Shown here piece after piece: positions 25,220 through 32,678 of a DNA stretch of 37,442 nt (positions are counted from its first letter, which is position 1; each line of letters starts with the position of its first letter). This DNA is from Gammaproteobacteria bacterium (lineage in GTDB: Bacteria > Pseudomonadota > Gammaproteobacteria > Steroidobacterales > Foliamicaceae). Where the stretch lies: contig JAPPHC010000068.1 of assembly GCA_028821145.1 (NCBI GenBank), positions 1-37,442 on the forward strand, in the 5' to 3' direction. Under the pieces are notes generated by a model. That model saw only the letters and a list, made by a program, of their open reading frames with translations, searched no databases and was not told the origin of the DNA. Both the position numbers and the translations under genes were made by a program.

Positions 25220-25830
25220 AGAAACTGATTGCCGTTTGCGGACTGCTGGCGTTTGGCGGGATTTCCGCGGAAACGCTTGAATGGGATGCATCGCCGTATT
25301 CGCAGGACGTTACGCCGTGCGACCTGGCGACCGCGCACCCGTTGGATCCCAACAAGGTGGCGCCGGGCGTGTCGCAGGGGGAAATGAACTTTCCCAGCGC
25401 CATCGCGGCCTGCGAGGCGGCGGTGGCCGAGGACCCGGACAACCCCAGGCTGCGTTATCAGCTTGCCCGCGTCTATACCTACAGCGGGCAGACCGGAAAG
25501 GGATGGCCGCACATGGAGGTCGCCGTGGCCGCGGAGTATCCCCAGGCGCTGTTCGTGAGCGGCTACATGCAATATCTTGACTACCCCGATACCGGGGGGG
25601 ACGCTTGCAGGGCCGGCCGCCTGATCCGGCGCTCGGCGGAGTATGGGCGCCTTGCCGGGCAGGTCGGGTTTGTCCACTATGCACTGGACGGCGGTTTCGA
25701 CGGGTGCGAAGGCCTGGTTGATCCGGCGGAAATGCTGGAGTTTCTGGCCGCCGCGGCCGAGGCTACGGACGACTACTATCAGACCATGCTGATCGGGATG
25801 CTGCAGAAGGAAATCAAGGCTCGGGAGTGA
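25216..25830 (+). CDS. Secreted cysteine-containing TPR/Sel1-like protein (tandem copy 2)
   Basis: Protein of 204 residues with signal peptide MKKLIAVCGLLAFGGISA. It aligns with copy 1 along its whole length with almost no gaps: ETLEWDASPYSQDVTPCD versus ETLVWDTSTYSQEVTPCD, VAPGVSQ, NPRLRYQLARVY-x-YSGQ, YPQALFV-x-GY, YGRLAGQVGF-x-x-YALDG-x-F-x-GCE. All four mature Cys residues are conserved. The ATG overlaps the stop of copy 1. Divergence concentrates in the segment just before the third Cys (INKAGKDVC versus YPDTGGDAC) and at the C-terminus, where partner specificity could differ. Function unknown. Confidence 0.85.
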   Translation: MKKLIAVCGLLAFGGISAETLEWDASPYSQDVTPCDLATAHPLDPNKVAPGVSQGEMNFPSAIAACEAAVAEDPDNPRLRYQLARVYTYSGQTGKGWPHMEVAVAAEYPQALFVSGYMQYLDYPDTGGDACRAGRLIRRSAEYGRLAGQVGFVHYALDGGFDGCEGLVDPAEMLEFLAAAAEATDDYYQTMLIGMLQKEIKARE

Positions 25831-25845
25831 CTGCATGTCCCCCAC

Positions 25846-25890
25846 GGCGTCCCGCCTTCGCGGAGGTCGGCACGACCTCTCACCCAGGGG
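25846..25890. repeat. Palindromic repeat R2 (degenerate)
   Basis: Decayed member of the repeat family. GCGTCCCGCC (from 25848), a short GC-rich spacer, then GAGGTCG-GCA-CGACCTC (25864-25880) with perfect 7-base arms, then TCACCCAGG. It matches the A and B hairpins plus CCCAGG tail of the copy at 28181 with scattered changes. It lies between the second repeat-protein gene and the tRNA-Gly promoter. Confidence 0.75.
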
Positions 25891-25898
25891 TGTGTCTA

Positions 25899-25928
25899 TT
25901 GAATCGAGAGCGGCGTTACTGCTAGACT
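25899..25928 (+). promoter_or_regulatory. Promoter of tRNA-Gly/tRNA-Cys
   Basis: TTGAAT (25899-25904), an 18-base spacer and TAGACT (25923-25928), preceded by TGC as an extended -10. The hexamer is followed by a GC-rich discriminator (CAGCGCCGC) typical of stringently controlled stable-RNA promoters. The mature tRNA begins 14 bases downstream. Confidence 0.55.
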
Positions 25929-25942
25929 CAGCGCCGCTTCGA

Positions 25943-26017
25943 GCGGGAATAGCTCAGTGGTAGAGCACAACCTTGCCAAGGTTGGGGTCGCGGGTTCAAG
26001 TCCCGTTTCCCGCTCCA
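25943..26017 (+). tRNA. tRNA-Gly (anticodon GCC)
   Basis: Complete cloverleaf. Acceptor GCGGGAA pairs with TTCCCGC, discriminator T at 26014, and CCA is encoded at 26015-26017. D loop AGCTCAGTGGTAGAGC, anticodon stem CAACC/GGTTG with GCC at 25975-25977, T arm CGGGTTCAAGTCCCG. It is followed 49 bases later by tRNA-Cys, probably in one transcript. Confidence 0.98.
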
Positions 26018-26066
26018 TTTTTCCGGCAGGAATCAACGCGGCGGGGCGCGGCCTGCCGAATAGCCG

Positions 26067-26140
26067 GGCCAGGTGGCAGAGTGGCGATGCAGCGGACTGC
26101 AAATCCGTGGACGCCGGTTCAATTCCGGCCCTGGCCTCCA
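26067..26140 (+). tRNA. tRNA-Cys (anticodon GCA)
   Basis: Complete cloverleaf. Acceptor GGCCAGG pairs with CCTGGCC, discriminator T at 26137, and CCA is encoded at 26138-26140. Anticodon loop CTGCAAA with GCA at 26099-26101; T arm CCGGTTCAATTCCGG. The next protein gene starts only 31 bases after the CCA and may be read from the same transcript. Confidence 0.98.
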
Positions 26141-26171
26141 GATGGCGTTCGGATTCACGAAGGAACCGCAA

Positions 26172-27035
26172 ATGAAGCACACACGACAAAACCCGTTGCT
26201 TGTCCTGGCGCTTGTTACTGCACTGTCCGGACCCGCTGCACTCGCAGACAGCCATGGCGGTGACTCCACCGACGCGCGCCTGCGCGCCGCCATAACCGGA
26301 GAGCATCGATCGGCGGAAAAAAGAGCCAGGGACGCCTATCGCAACCCCTATGAAACTCTTACTTTCTTTGGGCTCAGGGAAGACATGACCGTGCTGGAAA
26401 TCAACGCGACCGGCGGTTGGTATACGGAGATCATCGCGCCAGTCGTCGCCGATTCGGGCAAGTACTTTGCGACGATGTGGGCCCCCGACACCAGCGAGTG
26501 GGCGAAGGGAGCTTACAACGCACTCGAGGAACTGATTGATGCCGACAGGGAACTGTACGGCGACGCCGAGGTCGTGAGCATCAGCGGGGACAATTTCCGG
26601 CCCATCGAGCCGGGTTCGGCCGACCTGGTGCTGACCTTCAGGAACATCCATAACTGGATGACCAGCGGCAGCATCCACGACATGCTGGAAATGATGTACG
26701 TATCGGCGAAGCCCGGCGGCCATCTGGGGATCGTCGAACACCGCGGGAATCCATTGATCCGGCAGGACCCCAGGGCCGAGTCCGGTTACGTCAACGAGGG
26801 CTATACCATCAAGCTTGCCGAAGAGGCCGGATGGCAACTGGTCGCGACCAGCGACATCAACAACAATCCGATGGACGACAAGGACTACGAAAAGCGCGTC
26901 TGGCGCCTGCCGCCCACGCTTCGTTACCTGGCGCTGGAAGGCTGGCCCGAAGTGGACGAGGCGCAGCGGATCAAGAGTCTGGCGATCGGTGAAAGCGACC
27001 GCTTCACGCTTCTTTTCGTGAAGCCGACAGGCTGA
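26172..27035 (+). CDS. Exported methyltransferase-like protein (COG4798 type)
   Basis: Protein of 287 residues from the ATG at 26172; upstream frame extension runs into tRNA-Cys and is not real. Signal peptide MKHTRQNPLLVLALVTALSG to about PAALA. The mature part has the layout of the predicted periplasmic methyltransferases: DAYRNPYETLTFFGLREDMTVLEI, then NATGGWYTEIIAPV where a class I enzyme would have its glycine-rich SAM loop, VVSISGDNF, ADLVLTFRNIHNW, KPGGHLGIVEHR, and a C-terminal substrate part ending RFTLLFVKP. Motif I has one Gly pair preceded by Ala-Thr, so SAM binding is uncertain. It ends 12 bases from the convergent CDGSH-cupin gene. Confidence 0.85.
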   Translation: MKHTRQNPLLVLALVTALSGPAALADSHGGDSTDARLRAAITGEHRSAEKRARDAYRNPYETLTFFGLREDMTVLEINATGGWYTEIIAPVVADSGKYFATMWAPDTSEWAKGAYNALEELIDADRELYGDAEVVSISGDNFRPIEPGSADLVLTFRNIHNWMTSGSIHDMLEMMYVSAKPGGHLGIVEHRGNPLIRQDPRAESGYVNEGYTIKLAEEAGWQLVATSDINNNPMDDKDYEKRVWRLPPTLRYLALEGWPEVDEAQRIKSLAIGESDRFTLLFVKPTG

Positions 27036-27047
27036 ATTCAGCTATTT

Positions 27048-28118
27048 CTAGTAGTTGATCGAGGGATTGTCGCCGGGGAAGATCACCCCGGCCACCAGCA
27101 TTCCGTCCTCGCTGGTGCATTCCAGCGAATGGCGCTGCTTTGGCGGCAGAAAAATCACGTCGCCCGCCGCGACCGGAGTCTTCACGGAATCGGTCCACAT
27201 GCACCCGTCTCCGGAAACCACGATCAGCGTTTCTTCATACAGATGACGGTGGCCCACCGCCTTGGATTTGGGGATTTCACCGATGAACTGCGCGCCGTTA
27301 TCGAATCCCTGGCGCTTGTCAATCAGCACCTGAAAGAAGCGGTCGGCCATGGGGGTCGCGTTGGCCCTGTCCATGGCGATGGTGCGGTCCGGGTAGTCCG
27401 CGTCGAAGCGGTCCGGCAGTTCCCGAAGCCACCGGGGGCCCTCGAACTGCGGGAAGGTGCTGGCATACACCTTGAGCGGCCGGTCGGGTGGAGCGCTCAG
27501 GGCGAATGCCTCTCCGGGGCGCACGAATGCGCCGGTTCGGGGCGTCAGCGCAAAATCCCGGTTGCCGATGGAGAGAACGCCCGACTCGTCCTTCACGAAT
27601 AGCAGCACCTGGCAGCCCGGGAATTCCATGGCCTGCGTATAGCCGGGTCCGAGCGAAAGGTGAAATTGCGATTGATGGCGCGCGCCGTCCTCCGCGCCGA
27701 TCAGTTTGCGCACTTCGATGACGCCGGCGCCCTCGTCGGGCAAATGTTCGACCCGCGCGACCTGGCAGCCGCCATCAAGAACCACGCGGCCGGGTCCGGC
27801 CCGGGCGGCCTCGGGTATCGCGCGGTTCTCCGGACTTAGGGGGTCTTCGGTCTCGTACTCTTCCAGCAGGTTGTTATGGCTGCCGTCGCAGAAGGGGGCT
27901 TCCCCCGTGTGCTTGCAGCCGCAGAACAGCACCTCTTCGCCTTCCTTGAGCGCCTTGTAGGGAATCGGCGCCATGCCGGTCCCCTTGTGCGAGCCGTCGC
28001 AGTAAGGCTGGTTCTTCGACCGCCCGCAGGCGCACCAGAAATACCGCTTGCCTTTCTTCAACTCGGCGTAATACGGCTTGTATTTCGCGATTACGGGCTT
28101 TTGGGTTGCATCGCTCAT
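27048..28118 (-). CDS. Two CDGSH iron-sulfur motifs fused to a double-cupin region
   Basis: Protein of 356 residues, no signal peptide. Residues 15-82 hold two CDGSH-type [2Fe-2S] motifs: CACGRSKNQPYCDGSH (Cys29, Cys31, Cys40, His44) and CGCKHTGEAPFCDGSH (Cys66, Cys68, Cys77, His81). An acidic linker leads to a first cupin-like half (about 110-230, QFHLSLGPGYTQ onward, including GAFVRPGEAFAL). The second half is a clearer cupin (about 255-350) with GHRHLYEETLIVVSGDGCMW and DVIFLPPKQRHSLEC, which supplies two His, a Glu and a third His for metal. Tandem CDGSH proteins are known; the fusion to cupins suggests an iron-sulfur electron source for a metal-dependent oxygenase or sensor. A -10-like TAGAAT (minus strand, 28167-28172) lies upstream. 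Confidence 0.88.
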   Translation of the reverse strand: MSDATQKPVIAKYKPYYAELKKGKRYFWCACGRSKNQPYCDGSHKGTGMAPIPYKALKEGEEVLFCGCKHTGEAPFCDGSHNNLLEEYETEDPLSPENRAIPEAARAGPGRVVLDGGCQVARVEHLPDEGAGVIEVRKLIGAEDGARHQSQFHLSLGPGYTQAMEFPGCQVLLFVKDESGVLSIGNRDFALTPRTGAFVRPGEAFALSAPPDRPLKVYASTFPQFEGPRWLRELPDRFDADYPDRTIAMDRANATPMADRFFQVLIDKRQGFDNGAQFIGEIPKSKAVGHRHLYEETLIVVSGDGCMWTDSVKTPVAAGDVIFLPPKQRHSLECTSEDGMLVAGVIFPGDNPSINY

Positions 28119-28180
28119 GAGTCTTCCAATCTCTGCGCGATTCCCTTCGCAAGTTCAATCCGATTATTCTAGCCTTCCTG

Positions 28181-28258
28181 GGAAAGAGGGCGTCCCGCCC
28201 TCCGCGAGGCCGGGACGGCCTCGTCCCCAGGATCGAGGGCGGGACGCCCTCTTTCCCG
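28181..28258. repeat. Palindromic repeat R3: three hairpins within a 23-base perfect inverted repeat
   Basis: The outer arms 28181-28203 and 28236-28258 are perfect reverse complements over 23 bases (GGGAAAGAGGGCG.. / ..CGCCCTCTTTCCC). Each arm contains its own hairpin (GAGGGCG, 3-base loop, CGCCCTC at 28187-28203 and 28236-28252). Between them lies a third, GAGGCCG-GGA-CGGCCTC (28207-28223), with tail GTCCCCAGG (28224-28232). Together they could form a long hairpin or a three-lobed cruciform. It sits between two divergent genes, flanked by their candidate promoters. Confidence 0.95.
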
Positions 28259-28266
28259 GCACCTCT

Positions 28267-28296
28267 TTGCGCCCAACAATTGCTTGCGGGTATTCT
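28267..28296 (+). promoter_or_regulatory. Candidate promoter of the sulfatase operon
   Basis: TTGCGC (28267-28272), an 18-base spacer and TATTCT (28291-28296). Transcription would begin around 28303, two bases before the ATG, so the message would be almost leaderless; no Shine-Dalgarno is seen upstream of this start. It begins 9 bases after the palindromic repeat R3. Confidence 0.45.
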
Positions 28297-28304
28297 GCGG
28301 TCGT

Positions 28305-29894
28305 ATGAGGAGCACTCTCAAATCCGCCGGATCATTGGCCGGCCTGTCACTTCTGTTTGCCTCGATATTTCCAGGCGCGGCCGCTCAGGAACCGTCCGCT
28401 GCAGAGCGTCCGAACCTCATCCTGATCGTTTCGGACAACCAGTCCGCGCGGCTGCTGGGCGCCTACGGCAACAACGAGATCGCAACGCCCCATATCGACG
28501 CTCTGGCTCGCTCGGGGGTGCTGTTCCGCAACGCCTTTGCCGCCAGCGGTGTTTGTTCGCCGGCCCGCGCCGCCCTGCTGACCGGCCTGATGCCGTCGCA
28601 GACGGGCATCCACGTGGCCTTGCCTCCGCAGCCGGAGCTGGAAGGCTGGTCGGCGATCGAGGAGTTCCGCAACCTGCCGCAGACGCTGGCCGACGCCGGC
28701 TACTTCACCGGGCTGGTGGGCAAGTACCACCTGGGGCGGCACGAGCGCCCGCAACTGGGGTTCTCGTGGTGGGTGACTTTCCCGTCGGGCCACACCACGA
28801 CTTTCTACGACCAGGAAGTCATCGACAACGGCCGGCATTACCGCGTGGAGAAGCACCTCACGGATTTCTGGACGGACAAGGCGATCGAGTTCATCGGGCA
28901 GCGGCCGGGCGCCGGGGAGCCTTTCTTCCTGTACCTGTCGTACAACGGGCCCTACATGCTGCCCCCTACGGTGCTGTTCCCGCCCCGCAACCGGCACGCG
29001 GAGCGCTATCGCAAGAACCCGCCGTCGATGCCGCACGAGCCCATTCATCCCTACCTGGAAGCCTGGGCGCGGGGCAGGAGCCCGACCGGCGAGATGGTGC
29101 GTGACGGCACCACCGCCTGGCGCGCGATCAACGCGATCAATAACCCCGTGGCGATGATCAATACGGCTGCCGAAACGACGATGGTGGACGACGGGGTAGG
29201 GCGGCTGATGGAAGCGCTGGAGGAACAGGGGCTGCGGGAGAACACGCTGGTCATTTACACCTCCGACCAGGGCTCGCGGTTCGGACACGGCGGCCTCTGG
29301 GGCAATACCTCCTGGAGCTTTCCGTTCACCGTGCATCAGGTCAACATGGAGGTGCCGCTGATGTTCTCGCAGCCCGGACGGGTGCCCGGGGGGGCGGTGC
29401 GCGAGGAATTCATCAACCAGGTGGACGTGTTCCCGACGCTGCTCGATTTCGTGGGCCTCGAGGAGCTCGAGATCCGCAACTCCGGAGGGCGCAGCTTTGC
29501 CCCGATGCTGCAAGGCGGGGAACCGGAATGGGACAGCACGGCGTTTTTCGAGTTCGTTACGGTTCGCGTCGTGCGCTCGGGGCGCTGGAAATACATGAAG
29601 AGGTTCGATACCGGCGAGCCTCACACGCTGTTTGACCTGGTTGACGATCCCGGAGAAAAGCGCAATCTCATCGACGATCCGGCGCACTCGGACGTGGTCG
29701 CCGAGCTGGACGCACGGCTTACCGACTTCTTCGCGCAATATTCGTCGCCGGAGTACGACCTGTGGCGCGGAGGCTCGGCCAAGGCGATCCTGCTCGACAC
29801 GCACTATGGGCAAAACCACATATTCCGCGACCGCTTCCCCGGCTGGCGCGAGCCGTTCGTCGAGCGGCCGGCCTCGGTGTTCCGGGACCGCTGA
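28305..29894 (+). CDS. Secreted sulfatase (formylglycine-dependent, type I)
   Basis: Protein of 529 residues from the ATG at 28305, with signal peptide MRSTLKSAGSLAGLSLLFAS to about AAAQ. The alkaline phosphatase-superfamily sulfatase fold is clear: NLILIVSDNQSARLLGAYG (metal Asp44, with Asn45 in place of the commoner second Asp), GVCSPARAALLTG with Cys84 in the C-x-P-x-R signature for formylglycine conversion, KYHLGR, and TLVIYTSDQGSRFGHGGLWG (Asp with Gln at the next ligand). It needs a maturase encoded elsewhere. The substrate is unknown; N-sulfoglucosamine or other sulfated glycans fit the family. It heads an operon with an aminotransferase and a carboxylesterase. Confidence 0.93.
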   Translation: MRSTLKSAGSLAGLSLLFASIFPGAAAQEPSAAERPNLILIVSDNQSARLLGAYGNNEIATPHIDALARSGVLFRNAFAASGVCSPARAALLTGLMPSQTGIHVALPPQPELEGWSAIEEFRNLPQTLADAGYFTGLVGKYHLGRHERPQLGFSWWVTFPSGHTTTFYDQEVIDNGRHYRVEKHLTDFWTDKAIEFIGQRPGAGEPFFLYLSYNGPYMLPPTVLFPPRNRHAERYRKNPPSMPHEPIHPYLEAWARGRSPTGEMVRDGTTAWRAINAINNPVAMINTAAETTMVDDGVGRLMEALEEQGLRENTLVIYTSDQGSRFGHGGLWGNTSWSFPFTVHQVNMEVPLMFSQPGRVPGGAVREEFINQVDVFPTLLDFVGLEELEIRNSGGRSFAPMLQGGEPEWDSTAFFEFVTVRVVRSGRWKYMKRFDTGEPHTLFDLVDDPGEKRNLIDDPAHSDVVAELDARLTDFFAQYSSPEYDLWRGGSAKAILLDTHYGQNHIFRDRFPGWREPFVERPASVFRDR

Positions 29895-29910
29895 TGCGAC
29901 AATATCTCGT

Positions 29911-31086
29911 ATGAAATGGCCCGCAGACCGGATCGTGCAGAGCTCGGAGAAGAGCTTCGGCATGTATGAAGAGGCCCTGCCGCTCATGGCGCGGGGGATA
30001 GACGTGATCCACCTGGAAGTGGGCATGCCCAGTTTCGACACGCCGGCGCATATCAAGGAGGCCTGCAAGGCGGCCCTGGACTCCGGCATGGTGCATTACG
30101 GGGACTTCCTGGGCAACGAGCCGTTTCGCCGGGCGCTGGCGGAGAAGCTGGCCGCCCGGAACGGCATTGAGGCGGCTCCCAACGAAATCCTGGTGACCAG
30201 CGGCCTGACGCACGGGGCCTATATCAGCTGCATGGCCGCGCTGGATCCGGGCGACGAGGTCATGCTGCTTTCTCCGTATTACCCGCAGCACATCAACAAG
30301 ATCGAGCTGGCCGGAGGCGTGGTGGTGACGGCGCCCCTCGACCGTTCGCGGAATTTTGCGCTCGACGGGGCGGCGATCCGCGAACGACTGAACCCCCGCA
30401 CCCGCATGATCATCCTGGTCAACCCGGCCAACCCCACGGGACGCGTCTATACCCGCGAAGAACTGCAGGAACTGGCGGACATCGCGATCGAACACGACCT
30501 CCTGGTGATGTCCGACGAGGTCTATGAACAGATCGTCTTCGACGGCGCCCGGCACATCAGCATCGCTTCGCTGCCCGGCATGTGGGAGCGGACCATTACG
30601 CACTTCGCCTTCACCAAGGCGTATGCAATGGACGGCTGGCGAATGGGCTACGCCGTGGCGCCCGGGCGGTTCATCGACGCCATGCTGAAGATCTCGAAGA
30701 ACGACATCGCCCACGTGAACGTGTTCATCCAGGAGGGCGGACGCGCGGCGGTGTCCGGCCCCCAGGAGGCGGTCGAGGAAATGGTGCGCGAAGACTGCCG
30801 CCGCCGCGACCTCGTGGTGAGACGCATGAACGCGATGCCGGGCGTGCGCTGTCCGGCGCCGGAAGGCAGCATCTACGCCTTTCCGGACATATCCGGGACC
30901 GGCTGGGACGACGCCGCCCTGGCGCGGGCCTTGCTCAAGGAGACCAGCGTCTGCGTGGAGGAGGGATCGTTCTACGGGCGGGCCGGGGCAGGGCACCTGC
31001 GCGTGTGTTTCGGCGCTGAGCCCTACGAGCGTTTGGAAGAGGCGATGGATCGCATGCACGCCTTCTTCGCCGCGCGCGGCAAATAG
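29911..31086 (+). CDS. PLP-dependent class I/II aminotransferase
   Basis: Fold-type I aminotransferase of 391 residues from the ATG at 29911; the frame upstream is a shadow of the sulfatase. Key features: HLEVGMPSFDTP near the N-terminus, HYGDFLGNEPFRRALAEKL (substrate and cofactor loop), VNPANPTGRVY (Asn174 binds the PLP O3'), SDEVYEQIVFDG (Asp202 pairs with the pyridine N), FTKAYAMDGWRMGY with catalytic Lys236, and LRVCFGAEPYERLEEAM with the carboxylate-binding Arg. It is closest in look to aspartate/alanine-type aminotransferases (AspB/AlaA group); the substrate cannot be fixed. It starts 16 bases after the sulfatase stop. Confidence 0.94.
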   Translation: MKWPADRIVQSSEKSFGMYEEALPLMARGIDVIHLEVGMPSFDTPAHIKEACKAALDSGMVHYGDFLGNEPFRRALAEKLAARNGIEAAPNEILVTSGLTHGAYISCMAALDPGDEVMLLSPYYPQHINKIELAGGVVVTAPLDRSRNFALDGAAIRERLNPRTRMIILVNPANPTGRVYTREELQELADIAIEHDLLVMSDEVYEQIVFDGARHISIASLPGMWERTITHFAFTKAYAMDGWRMGYAVAPGRFIDAMLKISKNDIAHVNVFIQEGGRAAVSGPQEAVEEMVREDCRRRDLVVRRMNAMPGVRCPAPEGSIYAFPDISGTGWDDAALARALLKETSVCVEEGSFYGRAGAGHLRVCFGAEPYERLEEAMDRMHAFFAARGK

Positions 31087-31112
31087 AGCGGCATTGTCGG
31101 TTCGGCACGAGA

Positions 31113-32678
31113 ATGCAGGCCCCGGATAACCGCGGGTTGGTCGCCCGCCTTCTGTTTGGCGCCATTCTTCTTTCGGTACTTGAGGCTGGTGCGGAGGCCG
31201 CCGGAAACGTAGTTGAAACGCAGCAAGGCGCGTTTGAAGGGACCGTCGAGGATGGCGGGCTAGTCTTTCGCGGCATTCCCTACGGCATGGCGCCGACCGG
31301 ACATCGGCGCTGGCTTCCGCCGCAGGCCGCGCCCAAGCACGAAGGGGTCCGGCCGGCGCTTGATTTCGGGCCGGCCTGTCCGCAGTCCAGGGTCGGCAGT
31401 CGATCGGATGAAGACTGCCTGACGCTCAATGTCTGGACGCCCGGTGCAGACGACAGCGCCCGTCCCGTCATGGTCTGGATTCACGGCGGCGGCTTCGTTA
31501 CGGGCTCCGGCAATGTGCCCGGCGAATTGTTCGCGGCGCGGGGTGTCGTCTTCGTTTCGATTAACTACCGGCTCGGACCCCTTGGTTTTTTCGCGCATCC
31601 GGCGCTTGAGAGCCTGGCAGCCAACTTTGGCCTGCTGGACATGGTCTTGGCGCTGGAGTGGGCGCGGGACAACATCTCCGCCTTCGGGGGCGATCCCGGG
31701 AGGGTCACGGTATTCGGGGTGTCCGCGGGTGGGATGGCGGTGAGCATGCTGCTGGCCAACGAGGCGGCACGCGGGTTGTTCCACGGCGCCATCGCGCAGA
31801 GCGGTTATGGCACCTGGGCCCTTCCGCGTACCGCAAACGCTGCCGTGCCCGCTCCGCTGGGCATGGACCTGAATCCCGTGGAAAGCGCGGAGTCGCTGGC
31901 CCGGGAGCTGATCGAACGCGTTGCTCCAGATGCGGAGACGGCTGACGAATTGCGTGGCCTCGATGCCCTGGAGCTGATGAAAGCCGTGGAGGGTTTCTAC
32001 CTGCCGTTGGTCGATGGCGTCACACTGCGTGAAGAACCCGGCATTCTGTTCCTCGCGGGTAAACAGCACGATGTGCCCGTCATGACCGGCGGGACAAGCT
32101 TCGAAGGCATCATCATGCCGGTTTCGGGGATATCGGTGGAAGCGTACGAGCGCATCTGGGGCGCGGATTATCCAGCCGCGCGGGCGCTGTACCGGGACGA
32201 CTTCGACAAGTCTCCGGCTATCGGCGTCAAGCGCCTGTTCGGTGACAACCGCTATCTGCTTGCCGCCCGGACGCTCGCACTCGGGATGGCCCGTATGAAC
32301 TCGCCGGCATGGCTCTACTATCTGGACCTGCCCGTCGCCGGACCCCCGAACGACTCGCCGGGCGCGCCGCACGGTTACGACCGCGTGCTGCTGTTTACCA
32401 GGGCGGACATGCCGGATGCCGGACAGCAGGCGCTGGCGGAACGCCTCGCCGGCTATTGGGTCGACTTCGCGCGCAGCGGTAATCCAAACGGGGGTAGCCG
32501 GCTGCATTGGCCGGAATACCGAGAGGAAGACGGGCGCTGGCTCGTGTTCGGCATGGAAGACGAAGTTCGCCGGGGCGTTTCCAAGGAGCGGCTCGACTTC
32601 ATCGAAGCTCGATACCGGCAAAGAGTGCAGCGCGCCGGTTATGCCGACCCGTCAGGGAAGACGTCCCGTCTTCCCTGA
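31113..32678 (+). CDS. Secreted type B carboxylesterase
   Basis: Protein of 521 residues with signal peptide (hydrophobic 10-25, cleavage near AEAAG). Carboxylesterase/cholinesterase family: VFRGIPYG, EDCLTLNVWTP, PVMVWIHGGGFVTGSG (oxyanion hole), NYRLGPLGFF, and FGGDPGRVTVFGVSAGG with nucleophile Ser204. The usual Glu before this Ser is Val203. GGTSFEG supplies the acid and GAPHGYD the His. It likely cleaves esters of an imported or extracellular compound. The final residues (PSGKTSRLP) and the TGA stop are encoded by the palindromic repeat R4, so the native C-terminus may have been replaced by repeat insertion. Confidence 0.93.
   Translation: MQAPDNRGLVARLLFGAILLSVLEAGAEAAGNVVETQQGAFEGTVEDGGLVFRGIPYGMAPTGHRRWLPPQAAPKHEGVRPALDFGPACPQSRVGSRSDEDCLTLNVWTPGADDSARPVMVWIHGGGFVTGSGNVPGELFAARGVVFVSINYRLGPLGFFAHPALESLAANFGLLDMVLALEWARDNISAFGGDPGRVTVFGVSAGGMAVSMLLANEAARGLFHGAIAQSGYGTWALPRTANAAVPAPLGMDLNPVESAESLARELIERVAPDAETADELRGLDALELMKAVEGFYLPLVDGVTLREEPGILFLAGKQHDVPVMTGGTSFEGIIMPVSGISVEAYERIWGADYPAARALYRDDFDKSPAIGVKRLFGDNRYLLAARTLALGMARMNSPAWLYYLDLPVAGPPNDSPGAPHGYDRVLLFTRADMPDAGQQALAERLAGYWVDFARSGNPNGGSRLHWPEYREEDGRWLVFGMEDEVRRGVSKERLDFIEARYRQRVQRAGYADPSGKTSRLP

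Noticed and set aside
25896-26837. Minus-strand open frame (313 codons) across both tRNAs
   Set aside because: It covers tRNA-Gly and tRNA-Cys and the antisense of a signal-peptide-bearing gene; the product includes translated tRNA sequence.
28347-30089. Minus-strand open frame (580 codons) opposite the sulfatase
   Set aside because: The plus strand shows sulfatase motifs throughout; the antisense protein has no recognisable domain.
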